Assembly: GCA_016806145.1 (NCBI GenBank)
Contig: CP063167.1
Coordinates: 1,112,501 to 1,176,500, forward strand
Direction of reading: 5' to 3'
DNA: 64,000 nt
Source of the DNA: Variovorax paradoxus
GTDB taxonomy: Bacteria; Pseudomonadota; Gammaproteobacteria; Burkholderiales; Burkholderiaceae_C
Of this stretch, positions 32,862 to 42,055 are shown in pieces. Within the stretch, counting starts at the first letter, position 1; each line of letters begins with the position of its first letter. The notes under the pieces were generated by a model. It saw only the letters and a program-made list of their open reading frames with translations, was not told the DNA's origin and ran no database searches. Position numbers and translations under genes: made by a program.

Positions 32862-33065
32862 ATGAGAACAACGGTAACGATTGACGACGCGTTGTATGAA
32901 GAGGCGCTAAAAGTTGCGGACCCAAGCATGGACAAGGCGGATCTATTCAGGGAAGCGATCAAGACTTTTGTACGGGTCCAGTCGGCGAAGCGGCTCGCGG
33001 CGCTTGGAGGGCGGATGCCTGAGATGCCCGACATTCCTCGTCGCCGCGAAGGCACCGGCTCATGA
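32862..33065 (+). CDS. VapB-type antitoxin
   Basis: A 67-residue protein, [20 protein letters not shown] with [20 protein letters not shown] after it: a ribbon-helix-helix DNA-binding front and a tail that neutralises the toxin, as in the VapB (DUF2191) family. ATG 32862 is chosen because family members begin at this motif; ATG 32844 would add six residues and fall within the repeat. It overlaps vapC by four bases. Confidence 0.83.
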   Translation: MRTTVTIDDALYEEALKVADPSMDKADLFREAIKTFVRVQSAKRLAALGGRMPEMPDIPRRREGTGS

Positions 33066-33442
33066 CGCTGGTGTTGGTTGATACCTCGGTTTGGGTTGAT
33101 CATTTTCGCGCGCGGAACTCCACCTTGGAGCAGCTGCTCGGGCTTGACCAAGTATTGATTCATCCGATGGTGATAGGGGAGCTTGCATGCGGTACACCGC
33201 CAGCGCGTACCCAGACGCTCGGATATCTGCATCACCTGCAACATGTGCAGCAAGCCAGCCTGCGCGAAGTGCTCCTCTTCATCGAAAAAGAGCGTCTCTT
33301 TGGATTGGGGTGTGGCCTCGTGGACCTGACCCTTGTGGCATCGACGCTGATGACGCCTGGCGCCGAACTGTGGTCTCTAGACAAGCGCCTGAACGATATG
33401 ACGCAAAGGTTTGCGGTCGGGTACCGACCCGCTGTCCATTGA
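33062..33442 (+). CDS. VapC-type PIN-domain RNase toxin
   Basis: A 126-residue PIN protein. The acidic active site is visible as D7 in [11 protein letters not shown], the Glu in VIGELACG, and Asp in [10 protein letters not shown] and LWSLDKRL. VapC toxins cut tRNA or rRNA when released from VapB. The overlap ATGA at 33062 couples it to the antitoxin. All catalytic residues appear intact. Confidence 0.87.
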   Translation: MTLVLVDTSVWVDHFRARNSTLEQLLGLDQVLIHPMVIGELACGTPPARTQTLGYLHHLQHVQQASLREVLLFIEKERLFGLGCGLVDLTLVASTLMTPGAELWSLDKRLNDMTQRFAVGYRPAVH

Positions 33443-33589
33443 ACGTTGGATTTCCAACATCCCGTGGGGTGCGGATGCGATCGCTGATGAAGAGGCGTCG
33501 GATTCGACAGATCGTTGAGCGATGCCCGTTGGGCGGCCCTGCACGATAGGCAGTGTGCTCGTTGCCCCCTTGGTTCCGTCGTTGACTCG

Positions 33590-33850
33590 CCATGGCGCAT
33601 CGGCTACCTGACGCAGCTCGCGGAACCCGAGCGACTGGAAGAGGAGGTCGGTGCCCTGGTGCGCGACTGCGCATCGATGGCGCCGATCGCGCTGACCGGC
33701 ATGAAGCATCACCTCAACCGCATCGCGCGCGGCACGCTCGACCCGCAGGCGCTCGACGCGAGCATCCGCAGCGCCTACCTCTCGGAAGATCTGCGCGAGG
33801 GGCAATCGGCCTGGGCGCAGAAGAGAGCTGCGAAGTTCCAGGGGAAATAG
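33590..33850 (+). pseudogene. 3' remnant of an enoyl-CoA hydratase/isomerase
   Basis: About 86 codons ending at TAG 33848-33850 read IGYLTQLAEPERLEEEVGAL, then MKHHLNRIARGTLDPQALDA and SEDLREGQSAWAQKRAAKFQ. This is the C-terminal part of a crotonase-fold enoyl-CoA hydratase. The catalytic front two thirds are missing and the upstream sequence (33443-33590) shows no match. It is probably what is left of a gene lost when the toxin-antitoxin patch arrived. Confidence 0.65.
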
Positions 33851-34301
33851 AGAGCAGCGCTCTGGAAACCATGGCCTCGAGTGCGGCCGCTGCCGACTCA
33901 GTGTGATGTGCTTCTGCTTCATGATGGGGGCACTGCAGCATGGGCATACGCCGGTATATATCGTTCACTCCCGGCACGCGTTCGATCATCCCCAGGTGGA
34001 CATGGCCATGACTCGATCTAAGTGCAAATTTATTGCGAAATCCCAGGCCGAGGTCACAAGGCCGCTTCGGTCGATCCGACTGCTGAGAGAAGTCGAGTTT
34101 CGCCTCAGGCGCCGCGATTGATCTCGCAGCATGCAATGGAAATGCTCCGTCGCAGCACCCTGAGGCCGGCGTCAAGAGCGGATGTCGGCTTGAGAGGATC
34201 GCGCGGATCTCCCTAAGCTCGCGCAGCCACCGCGACAGCGCATCGCGAGCTCGGTCGGAAGACGGCGTTACACGCAGCAAGCTCGTCCGGTAGGCGTTCA
34301 T
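33851..34301. other. 451-bp stretch with no clear gene
   Basis: Between the enoyl-CoA hydratase remnant and the end of the LysR gene. No recognisable protein, RNA or repeat is seen; it appears to be decayed or spacer DNA. Confidence 0.45.
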
Positions 34302-35189
34302 TCATTCATACGTCGAAAGGGTTGGGTCTCGATTGACAACCTCTTCGGCCAGAAAGTCGCTGACTGCGCGCACTTTCAGCGAATCGGCGAGATCGGCATG
34401 GATGACCAACCAAACATCGTTGCTGAACAGTTGCTCTGCGGGTATGACCTGAACAAAACCTTCCCGCGCGGCGAGAAAATCCGGAATGACGGCCAATCCT
34501 AATCCTGCGCGAACTGCCGCGATCTGCGACGGCAAGTTGTTCGTGACCAGCGCAATCTTGCAGCCTGGGTGCTCGCGTGCGAGCCAGACAGCGGCAGGCA
34601 AGTGCGCGTGGCCGGCATCCCAAGTCACAAATTGACGACCTGCTAGCGGCAGACCCTCAACAGGCGGGTTCTCTTCGAGGTAGCTGCGGGTCGCATAGAC
34701 GGAATAGGTCATGTGGCCCACACGTCTGACCTTGAGATTTCCCCTGCTCGGCCTGGTTACACGCAATGCGATGTCTGCCTCTCGGCGACCGAGCGCAGTA
34801 GTCGCAGTCCCGGTGATGATCTCCAGGCAGATGCCCGGATACCGCTTGCGAAGCGCAGGCATGGCGGGGATGACAAGGTCAGTGGCAAAGTTTTCCGATG
34901 TCGCGATGCGAACCGTTCCTGTAGGAGATCCATCGAGGCCAGCTGCGTTGCGCTCCAACGCAAGAACCTCGTCTTCGACCTGCTTAGCGTGCTTCAGTAT
35001 CTCAAGCCCTCCATCCGTGAGCAAATAGCCTGTCTGATGGCGCACGAAAACGCTGAAGCCGAGACTTGACTCCAACTCTCCGATGCGCCGACTCACAGTG
35101 GATTGACTCACCGCGAGCTCGAGCGCGGCCTGTGTGAGGCTGCCGGTGCGGGATACAGCCAGAAAGTACTTCAGGTCGTTCCAGTCCAT
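34302..35189 (-). CDS. LysR family transcriptional regulator
   Basis: A 295-residue LysR protein. The winged helix-turn-helix is in LKYFLAVSRTGSLTQAALEL and AVSQSTVSRRIGELESSLGF, followed by the effector-binding domain (GTVRIATSENFATDLVIPAM). It is divergent from the aldo/keto reductase, 201 bp apart, so it most likely regulates that gene. Effector unknown. Confidence 0.92.
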   Translation of the reverse strand: MDWNDLKYFLAVSRTGSLTQAALELAVSQSTVSRRIGELESSLGFSVFVRHQTGYLLTDGGLEILKHAKQVEDEVLALERNAAGLDGSPTGTVRIATSENFATDLVIPAMPALRKRYPGICLEIITGTATTALGRREADIALRVTRPSRGNLKVRRVGHMTYSVYATRSYLEENPPVEGLPLAGRQFVTWDAGHAHLPAAVWLAREHPGCKIALVTNNLPSQIAAVRAGLGLAVIPDFLAAREGFVQVIPAEQLFSNDVWLVIHADLADSLKVRAVSDFLAEEVVNRDPTLSTYE

Positions 35190-35390
35190 GCGATTTCTTG
35201 TGATTTGTTAGAGCTCTTGAACAGCGTTAAGGGTGAACCAGGCCCCTACCCGCTATGCCCGATCGACGCTGCAAAAACAGAAAACGATATTGCATCTTTG
35301 GCTCTTCTCGTCTTGATCGAGCAGGTCGACACTGGCCCAGCGCTGGCATTTCCTTGCCTTCACACAACGCAAAACTTCTTCAAATTCATC

Positions 35391-36452
35391 ATGAAGTATC
35401 GAACTCTTGGAAACACTGGGTTGCTCGTCTCGCAGCTTTGCCTTGGAACCATGACTTTCAGCGATGGGAGCGGCGTCTATAAGCACATCGGGAACGTGGG
35501 CCAAGAAGGTGCAGATGAGCTCGTCAAAGCGAGCTATGAATCGGGCATCAATTTCTTCGACACCGCCGATGTGTACTCTGCAGGTGAGAGCGAGCGCACG
35601 TTGGGACAAGCATTCAGGAATCTTGGCATCGCGCGCAAGGACTATGTGCTTGCGACCAAAGTGTACAGCCGCGTCGGCAAGGGCCGAAACGATGTTGGCG
35701 CTTCTCGCGGCCACATCATGGACGCTGTGGAAGGTAGCCTTAAACGGCTGCAAACGGACTACATCGATCTTTACCAGATTCACGCAAGCGACAGCCTCAC
35801 ACCCATCGAGGAGACGCTGCGCGCGTTGGACGATCTGGTGCGACAAGGCAAGGTTCGCTACCTGGGCGTCTCGAACTGGCAAGCCTGGCGCATCGCAACT
35901 GCGCTTGGATTCTCGGCCCGCCTTCATCTTTCGCGTTTCAATACGCTTCAGGCCTACTACTCACTGGCCGGCCGAGATCTAGAGCGCGAGCTCGCTCCGC
36001 TTCTCGCGGAGGAAAAAATGGGCCTGCTCGTCTGGAGTCCACTCGCAGGTGGCCTTCTGTCCGGGAAGTTCAGCCGCGACGAGCAGTCGCCAGAGGATTC
36101 CCGACGCGCCGAGTTCGACTTTCCCGTCGTGGACAAAGAGCGTGCATGGAGGGTGATTGACACGCTGCGCCCGATCGCGGCTGCGCACGGGTGCAGTGTG
36201 GCGAGAGTCGCCTTGGCTTGGCTCCTGTCCAAAGCGGTGGTGACCTCTGTTCTGGTTGGCGCCAAGCGGCTCAGCCAGCTCGAGGACAACATTGCAGCCA
36301 CCACGCTAACGCTCAGCGAGGAGGAGATCCGCCAACTCGACGCGGTCAGCGAACTGCCGCTCGAATATCCGGGCTGGATGCTTGCTACACAAGGTGCTGA
36401 TCGGCTCGGTCCTGTTGACCTTTGGGCCGGGAAGACTGCTTCAGTTTCCTGA
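35391..36452 (+). CDS. aldo/keto reductase
   Basis: A 353-residue NADPH-dependent aldo/keto reductase. It starts MKYRTLGNTGLLVSQLCLGT. The catalytic tetrad is visible as Asp and Tyr in FFDTADVYSAGESE, Lys in VLATKVYS and His in YQIHASDS. VTSVLVGAKRLSQLEDN binds the cofactor. It reduces aldehydes or ketones; substrate not evident. A single-gene unit divergent from the LysR regulator. Confidence 0.92.
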   Translation: MKYRTLGNTGLLVSQLCLGTMTFSDGSGVYKHIGNVGQEGADELVKASYESGINFFDTADVYSAGESERTLGQAFRNLGIARKDYVLATKVYSRVGKGRNDVGASRGHIMDAVEGSLKRLQTDYIDLYQIHASDSLTPIEETLRALDDLVRQGKVRYLGVSNWQAWRIATALGFSARLHLSRFNTLQAYYSLAGRDLERELAPLLAEEKMGLLVWSPLAGGLLSGKFSRDEQSPEDSRRAEFDFPVVDKERAWRVIDTLRPIAAAHGCSVARVALAWLLSKAVVTSVLVGAKRLSQLEDNIAATTLTLSEEEIRQLDAVSELPLEYPGWMLATQGADRLGPVDLWAGKTASVS

Positions 36453-36765
36453 AGCACGGATCGGGCGCGGCAACAAGCAGTTGCATGTGCCGCGCAATGC
36501 GGTTTGCCGCGCTCGCCTTGTGGTTGGCCGCCGGAGCGCACGGCCAACGTAGCGCGAGGCACTGACGAGCGCGCAAGCACCGGCCACGATTGCTCTCCCG
36601 AAGCTGGGGCCGCTCAATTGCTGCCGGCAGCCCGAGGCTGCCTGGCATGGAAGTTGTCTTCCCGAGCCATTGACTCATTGAATTTTTAGCAATGAGCAGG
36701 ACGAATGAGGCGACGCGCGTCATGAATTCGTGATGCGAGTCTCTCCATGTCGCAGCATCGGCAAC

Positions 36766-36780
36766 TTCCGTTTAACGGAA
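36766..36780. promoter_or_regulatory. palindromic operator copy 1 (putative IclR site)
   Basis: TTCCGTTTAACGGAA: seven-base arms around one central base. It matches copy 2 at 36851-36865 in 13 of 15 positions. IclR-type regulators bind short palindromes of this style, and an IclR gene lies in the operon that follows. Confidence 0.55.
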
Positions 36781-36850
36781 TCGACTTCCGGGTTTCGCCT
36801 CTCATTTGCAGGCGTGGTCGCGACTTCTAATTCTGTTAATCAGTAGTCGC

Positions 36851-36865
36851 TTCCGTTGATCGGAA
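36851..36865. promoter_or_regulatory. palindromic operator copy 2 (putative IclR site)
   Basis: TTCCGTTGATCGGAA, 22 bp before ATG 36888 and 85 bp from copy 1, about eight helical turns. A degenerate third copy, TTCTGTTAATCAGTA, may sit between them at 36831-36845. Confidence 0.55.
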
Positions 36866-36887
36866 TGCAAAAAACGAAAGAGACACC

Positions 36888-38351
36888 ATGCTTGAGACCT
36901 TCGACATGTGGATCAACGGTCAGGCCACGCCGGGTACCGGCGGCTGGATCGAAAGCCTGAATCCATATACCCAGCAGCCCTGGGCCCGAGTGCCAGATGC
37001 TTCCCCGAAGGACGTCGCCGCTGCTGTGGGGGCCGCGGCTGATGCCTTTGCCCGCGGTGCTTGGCCTGCTACCACACCGCAGCAACGCGCGGGCTTGTTG
37101 CGCAAGCTGGGCGATCTGGTGGCACGCGATGCCGAGAAGATGGCGTTGCTGGAGAGCCGGGACAACGGCAAGCTCTACAAGGAAATGCTGGCGCAATGGC
37201 GCTACATCCCCGAGTGGTTCTATTTCCATGCGGGGCAGGCCGTACAGCCATGGGGCGATGTCCTGCCCAGCGACCGGCCGAACTTTATGGCATTCACGCG
37301 ACGAGAGCCGGTGGGAGTGGTCGCTGCCATCACACCCTGGAATTCGCCGGGTCTGCTGATGGTGTGGAAATTGGCACCTGCCCTGGCGGCGGGTTGCACT
37401 TTTGTCGTGAAGCCATCGGAATACACACCGGTCTCCACATTGGTGTTCGCCAGGCTGGTGGAAGAGGCGGGCGTTCCACCCGGTGTGTTCAACGTGGTGA
37501 CCGGCGGTGCCGAGGTCGGCCGCGCGCTGGTAACCGACCCTCGCGTGAACAAGGTGGCGTTTACCGGCTCCGATGGAGTGGGTGCTGCGATCGCCCAGTC
37601 GGTGGCGAGTGGCTTCAAACGAATCACGCTCGAGCTGGGAGGCAAATCGGCGCAGGTGGTCTTTGGCGATTGCGAGATACCTGCCACGGTCAACGGCATC
37701 ATGAGCGGAGTCTTCGCGGCCACGGGCCAAAGCTGCATGGCTGGCTCGCGGCTCATCGTGCATCGCAGCGTGCAACAGGCGATCGTCGATGCGCTGGTGG
37801 CGCGCGCCGCCACCATCCGCTTGGGCGACCCGATGGATCCGGCAACCGAGATGGGGCCGGCGGCCACGGCCGCCCAGCACCAGAAGATTCTCTCGATGGT
37901 GGAGACGGCGAAATCGCAGGGCGCGAAAGTCGCTTGTGGCGGGGTCGCCGGCGAAGCAGGAGGCTTCTTCGTGCGGCCCACGGTGCTCACGGACGTCACA
38001 CAGGACATGCGCATTGCGCAGGAGGAAGTTTTTGGTCCCGTGCTAGCCGTGATGCCTTTTGACACGGAGGACGAGGCGGTGGCGTTGGCCAACGGCACCG
38101 ACTACGGGCTGGCAGCGGGCATATGGACCACCGATGTGCGCCTGGCCCACCGCATGGCCGCCAAGTTGCGCGCGGGAACCGTATGGATCAATGCCTACCG
38201 CGTGGCCGCGCCATTCGCCCCTTTCGGCGGATTTGGCCACAGCGGGCTAGGCCGAGAAAACGGGCGCGAAGGCATGCTCGATTTCCTCGAGACCAAAACG
38301 GTCTGGATCGAGTTGTCGGGCGCCACGCGCGATCCATTCACCATTGGTTGA
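36888..38351 (+). CDS. aldehyde dehydrogenase family protein
   Basis: A 487-residue NAD(P)-dependent aldehyde dehydrogenase of the betaine-aldehyde/phenylacetaldehyde type. The catalytic Glu is in LELGGKSAQ and the nucleophile Cys in GQSCMAGSR; VAAITPWNSP and AFTGSDGVG bind the cofactor. It oxidises an aldehyde to an acid. First gene of the operon; the GMC oxidoreductase at its far end could make the aldehyde. Confidence 0.92.
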   Translation: MLETFDMWINGQATPGTGGWIESLNPYTQQPWARVPDASPKDVAAAVGAAADAFARGAWPATTPQQRAGLLRKLGDLVARDAEKMALLESRDNGKLYKEMLAQWRYIPEWFYFHAGQAVQPWGDVLPSDRPNFMAFTRREPVGVVAAITPWNSPGLLMVWKLAPALAAGCTFVVKPSEYTPVSTLVFARLVEEAGVPPGVFNVVTGGAEVGRALVTDPRVNKVAFTGSDGVGAAIAQSVASGFKRITLELGGKSAQVVFGDCEIPATVNGIMSGVFAATGQSCMAGSRLIVHRSVQQAIVDALVARAATIRLGDPMDPATEMGPAATAAQHQKILSMVETAKSQGAKVACGGVAGEAGGFFVRPTVLTDVTQDMRIAQEEVFGPVLAVMPFDTEDEAVALANGTDYGLAAGIWTTDVRLAHRMAAKLRAGTVWINAYRVAAPFAPFGGFGHSGLGRENGREGMLDFLETKTVWIELSGATRDPFTIG

Positions 38352-38358
38352 GTCGGAC

Positions 38359-39183
38359 ATGCAAACCGGTAGCTCCAAGGCGCCGCCACTGTTGGAGGTG
38401 TGCGATCTCAGCGTGCGCTATGGCAGCGGCTCGCGAGCGCTGACGGACGTTTCGTACTCCCTCGCGGCCGGTGAGATCGTCGCCATTCTCGGACCCAATG
38501 GCGCGGGCAAGACCACGGTGCTGCGTGCCATCTCCGGGCTGCTTCCCGTGCACCATGGTCAGGTCGAATCCGGCAGCCTTCGCTTCGATGGCCACGCGAT
38601 GGAACGACTGAATGCCGCCGGGCGCGTGCGACAAGGTCTGGCGCAAGTCATGGAAGGCCGCCGGATCTTCGGTGAGATGACCGTGGCCGAGAATCTCATG
38701 GCGGGTGCTCACACCCGTCCGCGCGTCGGCGCCAGGCGTGCCGAACTCAAAGACACGCTGGATCGCGTGCTCGACTACTTCCCAATTCTGAAGCAGCGCC
38801 TCGATGCCATCGCCGGTTATCTCTCCGGCGGCGAGCAGCAGATGCTGGCGATTGGTCGTGCGCTCATGGCCGCACCGCGCCTTCTCTTGCTCGACGAGCC
38901 ATCGCTTGGCGTGGCACCGAAGATCGTGGCGCAGATCTCAGAGATCCTGCTGCGCATCAACCAGAGCGGCGTCAGTGTGCTTCTGGTTGAGCAGAATGCC
39001 AGTGTGGCACTTGATCTGTGCCACCACGCCTTGGTGCTTGAGAATGGTCGGGTGGCTGTGAGTGGAACGGCCAGCGTCTTGCAAAGCGACCCTCGCGTGC
39101 GTGAGATCTACCTTGGCATGTCGGGCCAGGGGCGCCGCAGCTTTCGGGTGGCCGATGCGGTCGCAGCTGGGGGCGTTGCATGA
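38359..39183 (+). CDS. livF: branched-chain-type ABC transporter ATP-binding protein (LivF)
   Basis: A 274-residue ATPase with Walker A GPNGAGKTT, signature LSGGEQQML and Walker B LLLLDEPSLG. It powers the Liv/HAAT-type permease encoded next. ATG 38359 is chosen over an in-frame TTG at 38344; it follows the aldehyde dehydrogenase by seven bases. The tail overlaps LivG by four bases. The operon context points to uptake of a catabolic acid rather than of leucine. Confidence 0.9.
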   Translation: MQTGSSKAPPLLEVCDLSVRYGSGSRALTDVSYSLAAGEIVAILGPNGAGKTTVLRAISGLLPVHHGQVESGSLRFDGHAMERLNAAGRVRQGLAQVMEGRRIFGEMTVAENLMAGAHTRPRVGARRAELKDTLDRVLDYFPILKQRLDAIAGYLSGGEQQMLAIGRALMAAPRLLLLDEPSLGVAPKIVAQISEILLRINQSGVSVLLVEQNASVALDLCHHALVLENGRVAVSGTASVLQSDPRVREIYLGMSGQGRRSFRVADAVAAGGVA

Positions 39184-39971
39184 GCGGGCTCGAGGCTGCA
39201 CAGCGCGTGCTCGATGTGCAAGGTCTGTCATTGGCGTTCGGTGGCGTGCAGGCGCTGGCCGACGTGAGCTTCGACGTGAAGGCTTCGGAGCTGCTGGCCA
39301 TCATCGGACCCAATGGCGCCGGCAAGTCGTCTCTCTTCAACTGCCTCTCGTCCATCTATGCCCCGCAGAGGGGGAGCATCCGGTTGAACGGTCATGAATT
39401 GGTGGGTCGCCCCACGTCCTATGGCGTAAGCCTGGGCTTGGGGCGAACGTTCCAGAACCTGGGCCTGTTCGACAACGCGGATGTGGAAACCAACTTGATG
39501 CTGGGCCGGCATCCCTTGATGAAGACCGGCTTTCTCTCGGCGGCGCTATGGCGTGGGAAGGCCCGCGACGAGGAAATCGCTCACCGCGAACGCGTGGACG
39601 AATTGGTCGACCTGCTCAAGCTGCGTGAGGCTTGCGGGCGTCCCGTCGGTCTTCTGCCTTACGGCACGCGCAAGCTCGTGGAGCTCGGCCGCGCGCTCGC
39701 CATGGAGCCGAGCGTGTTGCTGATGGATGAGCCAGTGGCTGGCATGAACCGTGAAGAGCGCGACCACATGGCGCTGACGATCCATCAGGTGCGTCAGGTG
39801 CTGGGAACCACGATCGTGCTCGTCGAGCACGACGTCGGGTTCGTGATGGATCTGGCCGATCGCGTGATGGTGCTCGAGTTTGGTCGAGTGATTCAGTTCG
39901 GCGACCCGGACACCGTGCGCAACGACCCGCGCGTGATCGAGGCTTACCTCGGTGCGGCGGCGCATCAATGA
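39180..39971 (+). CDS. livG: branched-chain-type ABC transporter ATP-binding protein (LivG)
   Basis: A 263-residue ATPase with Walker A GPNGAGKSS, a degenerate signature LPYGTRKLVELGRAL (usual LSYG), Walker B VLLMDEPVAGM, and the C-terminal ABC-BCAAT extension ending DPRVIEAYLG. It is the second ATPase of the transporter and overlaps LivF by ATGA. Confidence 0.9.
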   Translation: MSGLEAAQRVLDVQGLSLAFGGVQALADVSFDVKASELLAIIGPNGAGKSSLFNCLSSIYAPQRGSIRLNGHELVGRPTSYGVSLGLGRTFQNLGLFDNADVETNLMLGRHPLMKTGFLSAALWRGKARDEEIAHRERVDELVDLLKLREACGRPVGLLPYGTRKLVELGRALAMEPSVLLMDEPVAGMNREERDHMALTIHQVRQVLGTTIVLVEHDVGFVMDLADRVMVLEFGRVIQFGDPDTVRNDPRVIEAYLGAAAHQ

Positions 39972-39989
39972 CCGATCGGGACGCACAGC

Positions 39990-40886
39990 ATGATTGATTT
40001 TTTTCAAATTCTCTTCGCGGGCTTCGCGCAGGGGACGATGTACGCGCTCATCGCCATCGGCTTCGTCATCGTCTACAAGGCCACCGGCGTGCTGAACTTC
40101 ACGACCGGCGGCCTGCTCATGTTTGGCGCCTACCTGGCACACCATGCGGTGGGTGGATGGGGCCTTCATTTCGGGCTGGCCTTGCTGTTAGGAGCGTTCG
40201 CCACCGGCGGGGTTGGGATACTGGTGCAGACCCTCGTGCTGTCGCGGATGGCTGGAAAGCCGCACTTCACCCTGATCATGCTGACGTGGGCGGTGCTCAT
40301 CGTGCTCGAGCAGATTCCGCCGGCAATCTGGGGCTACGACGTGCTCACGATGGGCGATCCCTGGGGTATCTCGATGACCTCGATCGGCCCACTATCAGTG
40401 TTCACCATCGACCTCTGGGCGGTGCTGCTTGCAGTGGCGATCGTCGTCGCGCTGTATCTTTTCTTCCGCTTTTCCCGTCTTGGGATCGCCATGCGGGCCA
40501 CGGCGATCGATCGCGAAGCGGCCATGGCCCAGGGCATTTCGCCCAACACGGTCTTCAACACGGCCTGGTGCCTTGCTGGCGCGGTCGCCGGCGTCGCCGG
40601 CATCTTCCTGGGGGGTGGGGCTCGCGTGGTGAGCCCCGAGCTGTCGCTGATCGCGCTGGCCGCCATTCCCGCTGTGATCGTCGGTGGCCTGGAGAGTCCG
40701 GCCGGTGCTGTGCTTGGAGGCGTTCTGATCGGCATCGCCGAGGTGCTCACCGCGTACTACGTCCCGGTGTACGCGCCATGGCTAGGCAAGAACTTTCACC
40801 TGGTCATGCCCTACATCGTGCTGATCGCCATTCTGTTGGTGCGGCCGTATGGGCTGCTTGGAACGCGCAGCGTGCGCAGAGGCTGA
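39990..40886 (+). CDS. livH: branched-chain-type ABC transporter permease (LivH)
   Basis: A 298-residue membrane permease starting FFQILFAGFAQGTMYALIAI, with about eight hydrophobic spans and the transmembrane coupling region RFSRLGIAMRATAIDREAAM. It forms half of the transport channel. 18 bp after LivG. Confidence 0.9.
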   Translation: MIDFFQILFAGFAQGTMYALIAIGFVIVYKATGVLNFTTGGLLMFGAYLAHHAVGGWGLHFGLALLLGAFATGGVGILVQTLVLSRMAGKPHFTLIMLTWAVLIVLEQIPPAIWGYDVLTMGDPWGISMTSIGPLSVFTIDLWAVLLAVAIVVALYLFFRFSRLGIAMRATAIDREAAMAQGISPNTVFNTAWCLAGAVAGVAGIFLGGGARVVSPELSLIALAAIPAVIVGGLESPAGAVLGGVLIGIAEVLTAYYVPVYAPWLGKNFHLVMPYIVLIAILLVRPYGLLGTRSVRRG

Positions 40887-40887
40887 C

Positions 40888-42018
40888 ATGAGCACCACCC
40901 CTCCTTCTTCGCGCTCTTGGGTTGATTGGACCGACTCCACTCGTGCGATCCATCGGGCGGCCATCGTGCATCGACTCGATCTGCTGGGTCATCCGCTGCG
41001 CTGGCTCTTGATGATCGGGCTGCTGGTGGCTTGGTTCGCGCTACCTCTGGTGCTGACCGGCTTTCTTCTGAAGTTGTATGTGTACATCGGCATCGCCGCC
41101 ATCGCCGCAATGGGCTTGAACCTTCTCTCCGGCAATGCGGGGCAGGTGTCGCTGGGCCATCCATTTTTCATCGGCATGGGTGCCTACTGCGCAGCCGTGG
41201 TCGGCGGGGATTGGGGCTTGCCGCTGCCGGTCTGGCTGGCCGCCTGCGCGCTCCTGGGCGGTGCCGTGGGCGCGGCCACGGGACCTTTCGCGCTGCGCCT
41301 TCGCGGCAACTATCTCGTGATGGTAACCATCGCGCTGGTCTTCATCGGTCTGCACATCTTCAACAATTGGTCATCGGTGACTGGCGGAGTGGGCGGTCGT
41401 GCGATCACGCCGACGCTGGCGATCCTGGGTTGGGACATGGGCGATCCGACGCTGAAGGACAGGCGCTTCGCGTGGGTTGTCTGGCCAATGGTGGCGGTGG
41501 TCGGGCTGGGTTTGGTGAACATCTTGCGGTCAAGGCCTGGACGCGCGCTGCAAGCCATCCGCGATCGCGACCTCACGGCCGAGGTGCTGGGTATCGACAT
41601 CGCACGCTACAAGGTGGCCGCGTTTGCCATGTCGAGCATGCTGGCCGCGTTCAGCGGCGGGCTTTACAGCGCCTACGTAGGCTTCGCAAGTCCTGCGGAA
41701 TGGACCTTGGTGCTCTCCATCCAATACCTCGCCATGATCATCGTCGGAGGTGTGGGCAGCGTGCTTGGCTCCATCGTTGGCGCGGCCGTGATCATCAGTC
41801 TGCCGCACGCCACGCAGGCCATCCTCGGGGTGATACCCAACACCGGGCGCATCGTGTCGCAAATGCCGGGTGACGGCGGGTTGATCTCAGTCTTCGCCCT
41901 GATCCAGGTTCTCTTCGGTGTGCTCATCGTCATATTCCTGACGGTCGCGCCCCGTGGCCTGTCCGCGCTGTTAGGCGGCCTCTGGCGCCGCCTCGAGCAA
42001 CGCGTACGTGGCAGTTGA
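40888..42018 (+). CDS. livM: branched-chain-type ABC transporter permease (LivM)
   Basis: A 376-residue permease, with NLLSGNAGQVSLGHPFFIGM typical of LivM and the coupling region SRPGRALQAIRDRDLTAEVL. The N-terminal 40 residues are soluble. ATG 40888 follows the LivH stop by one base. Confidence 0.9.
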   Translation: MSTTPPSSRSWVDWTDSTRAIHRAAIVHRLDLLGHPLRWLLMIGLLVAWFALPLVLTGFLLKLYVYIGIAAIAAMGLNLLSGNAGQVSLGHPFFIGMGAYCAAVVGGDWGLPLPVWLAACALLGGAVGAATGPFALRLRGNYLVMVTIALVFIGLHIFNNWSSVTGGVGGRAITPTLAILGWDMGDPTLKDRRFAWVVWPMVAVVGLGLVNILRSRPGRALQAIRDRDLTAEVLGIDIARYKVAAFAMSSMLAAFSGGLYSAYVGFASPAEWTLVLSIQYLAMIIVGGVGSVLGSIVGAAVIISLPHATQAILGVIPNTGRIVSQMPGDGGLISVFALIQVLFGVLIVIFLTVAPRGLSALLGGLWRRLEQRVRGS

Positions 42019-42055
42019 CTTCGGCCTTCCTTCTATCAAATCACTGGAGACATTC

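Larger units (their letters stand above)
36453..36887. other. intergenic promoter region of the first catabolic operon
   Basis: No supported gene. The last 125 bp carry repeated TTCCG-N5-CGGAA palindromes (listed separately) before the aldehyde dehydrogenase start. Confidence 0.6.

Noticed and set aside
33714..34301. 195-codon minus-strand frame between the hydratase remnant and LysR
   Set aside because: Composition is not protein-like, no ribosome site, and it runs antisense to the clear hydratase remnant.
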